DNA of 64,000 bases, taken from NCBI RefSeq assembly GCF_021603645.1, contig NZ_BQHJ01000014.1, positions 140,854-204,853 of the forward strand. The letters run 5' to 3'. The DNA comes from Pseudomonas pseudonitroreducens. Lineage in GTDB: Bacteria > Pseudomonadota > Gammaproteobacteria > Pseudomonadales > Pseudomonadaceae. Under the pieces are notes generated by a model. That model was not told the origin of the DNA. It did no database searches and saw only the letters and a program-made list of their open reading frames with translations. A program made the position numbers and the translations under genes. Shown here piece by piece: positions 63,372 to 64,000 of the stretch (position 1 is its first letter; every line of letters begins with the position of its first letter).

Positions 63372-63886
63372 GTCTGAGCTTCCAGTAGTGAGTGAGAGTG
63401 TGTTGGCTGCCGAACGCCGTATGCGTTGGCGATGAGATTATTATGGCTGGCATCTCTAATCAAGAGGCATCAGAAAGTATTGATTTCAGTGCAGATCGTC
63501 TTGGGCGGTGCAATTCGCGATGAAGGGATCGCCGTGGAGAGCGATGAGTGCACTATTTCGATAAAGGAGTCGTTTTACATAGGTCGATGAAGCGCGTTGC
63601 GGCATCGCCTACTGTCATTTCTCAAATCTGACTATGGGGCTTGGGGCGAAGGGCGGCACTGACTAGGCTTAGAACAGCTACCAACTAGCCGCGCGGCCGC
63701 GATGCACAAAGAATGGTAACTGAGCCGTGAGTGCGGTGGGCGCCCGCATTTATTTCCAAACCCTACAGATACATCGATCTTCGACTTCAACCGGGCAGAT
63801 AGCTGTTGCAGCAAGCCTATCAATCGACTTTGACGTGTTAAAGAGGATAGGTTTTCCAGGGTTGGGGAACAGCCAATGTCATCAAC
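63372..63886. other. Region without a supported gene at the right edge
   Basis: About 515 bp upstream of the DUF417 gene. It contains a possible promoter for that gene near 63372-63480. A minus-strand ORF at 63632-63823 has no coding character that I can support. Confidence 0.4.
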
Positions 63887-64000
63887 CTAAGCTGCAGCCC
63901 TGCCCAAGGCAAGCCCCCCGAAGCAGCCAGCCGCCATGGCCGTCGGGCGATGACCAGGCCTCTGCCGCTCAATCAGGCGGTCTAGCTGGGCTGGCGGTGA
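63887..64000 (-). CDS. C-terminal end of a gene entering from the right (partial)
   Basis: From the window edge the minus strand reads an open frame of 37 residues (SPPAQLDRLIERQRPGHRPT, then AMAAGCFGGLALGRAAA) to a TAG at 63887. Codon choice is GC-rich like the core genome. It is too short to name and may be chance. Confidence 0.3.
   Translation of the reverse strand, partial: SPPAQLDRLIERQRPGHRPTAMAAGCFGGLALGRAAA

Noticed and set aside
63632-63823. 63-aa minus-strand ORF near the right edge
   Set aside because: No recognisable domain or start signal.

Overview
The window reads as the chromosome of a high-GC Pseudomonas close to the P. aeruginosa / P. nitroreducens / P. citronellolis group. 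From about 26.4 to 39.0 kb the gene order senC, cyoE, ctaA, SCO-like gene, SURF1, DUF2909, coxC, ctaG, coxA, coxB, hypothetical, SulP transporter, beta-carbonic anhydrase matches the order I know from P. aeruginosa (PA0114 to PA0102). Pseudomonas REP palindromes (GTAGGAGCGAGCTTGCTCGC type) lie between genes. The species is an inference and no rRNA or tRNA gene was seen.

Core part, 1 to about 41.28 kb. (a) 1-8.1 kb: a beta-oxidation regulon with two operons, acyl-CoA ligase plus 3-hydroxyacyl-CoA dehydrogenase and a PimF/PimC/PimD-like trio, around an IclR regulator; both operons carry the same 19-bp palindromic motif upstream. (b) 8.2-16.9 kb: epoxide hydrolase, GNAT, LysR/DUF2218 pair, an RHH/ParE toxin-antitoxin pair with a GTATAC operator, and a gpuP-gpuA-LysR guanidinopropionate locus followed by a phytanoyl-CoA-dioxygenase-like protein and a GFA protein. 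(c) 17-21 kb: a DUF4105 protein, three DUF2388 paralogues and two DUF1127 genes with repeated ACTGTAC motifs. (d) 21.2-25.8 kb: an acetyl-CoA hydrolase/transferase and the three-gene pntAA-pntAB-pntB proton-translocating transhydrogenase. (e) 26.4-35.5 kb: the aa3 cytochrome c oxidase locus with haem A synthesis and copper assembly genes, one intergenic space being filled by a small MITE-like element. (f) 36-41.28 kb: SulP transporter and carbonic anhydrase, a TerB-like protein, and a PA0069-type radical SAM gene cut at its iron-sulfur motif.

Accessory part, 41.28 to 64 kb. Base composition drops in the first part and insertion-sequence debris is common. After a truncated IS1182-type transposase come two large unrecognised or poorly characterised proteins, one ending in a HEPN-like RNxxxxH motif and one DUF5677. 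A complete type II CBASS operon follows: HNH-SAVED effector (Cap5), CD-NTase cyclase, E1/E2 fusion Cap2 and JAMM protease Cap3. A DEDDh exonuclease gene overlaps the end of cap3 from the other strand. Next are a gene remnant cut by an IS3 fragment, small hypothetical genes, and a 7.4-kb head-to-head pair of Tn3-family modules (tnpA-tnpR / tnpR-tnpA) that share a single res site I; the second tnpA has an in-frame amber codon. To the right lie a Met/His-rich periplasmic protein whose C-terminus is encoded by the transposon inverted repeat, a MerR-type metal promoter driving a truncated HMA-domain gene, and an RclR-like AraC regulator convergent with a DUF417 (RclC-like) membrane protein.

The strongest biological system here is the CBASS locus with its two large upstream neighbours. 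The strongest structural oddities are the shared-res transposon pair and the MITE whose target duplication forms a stop codon.
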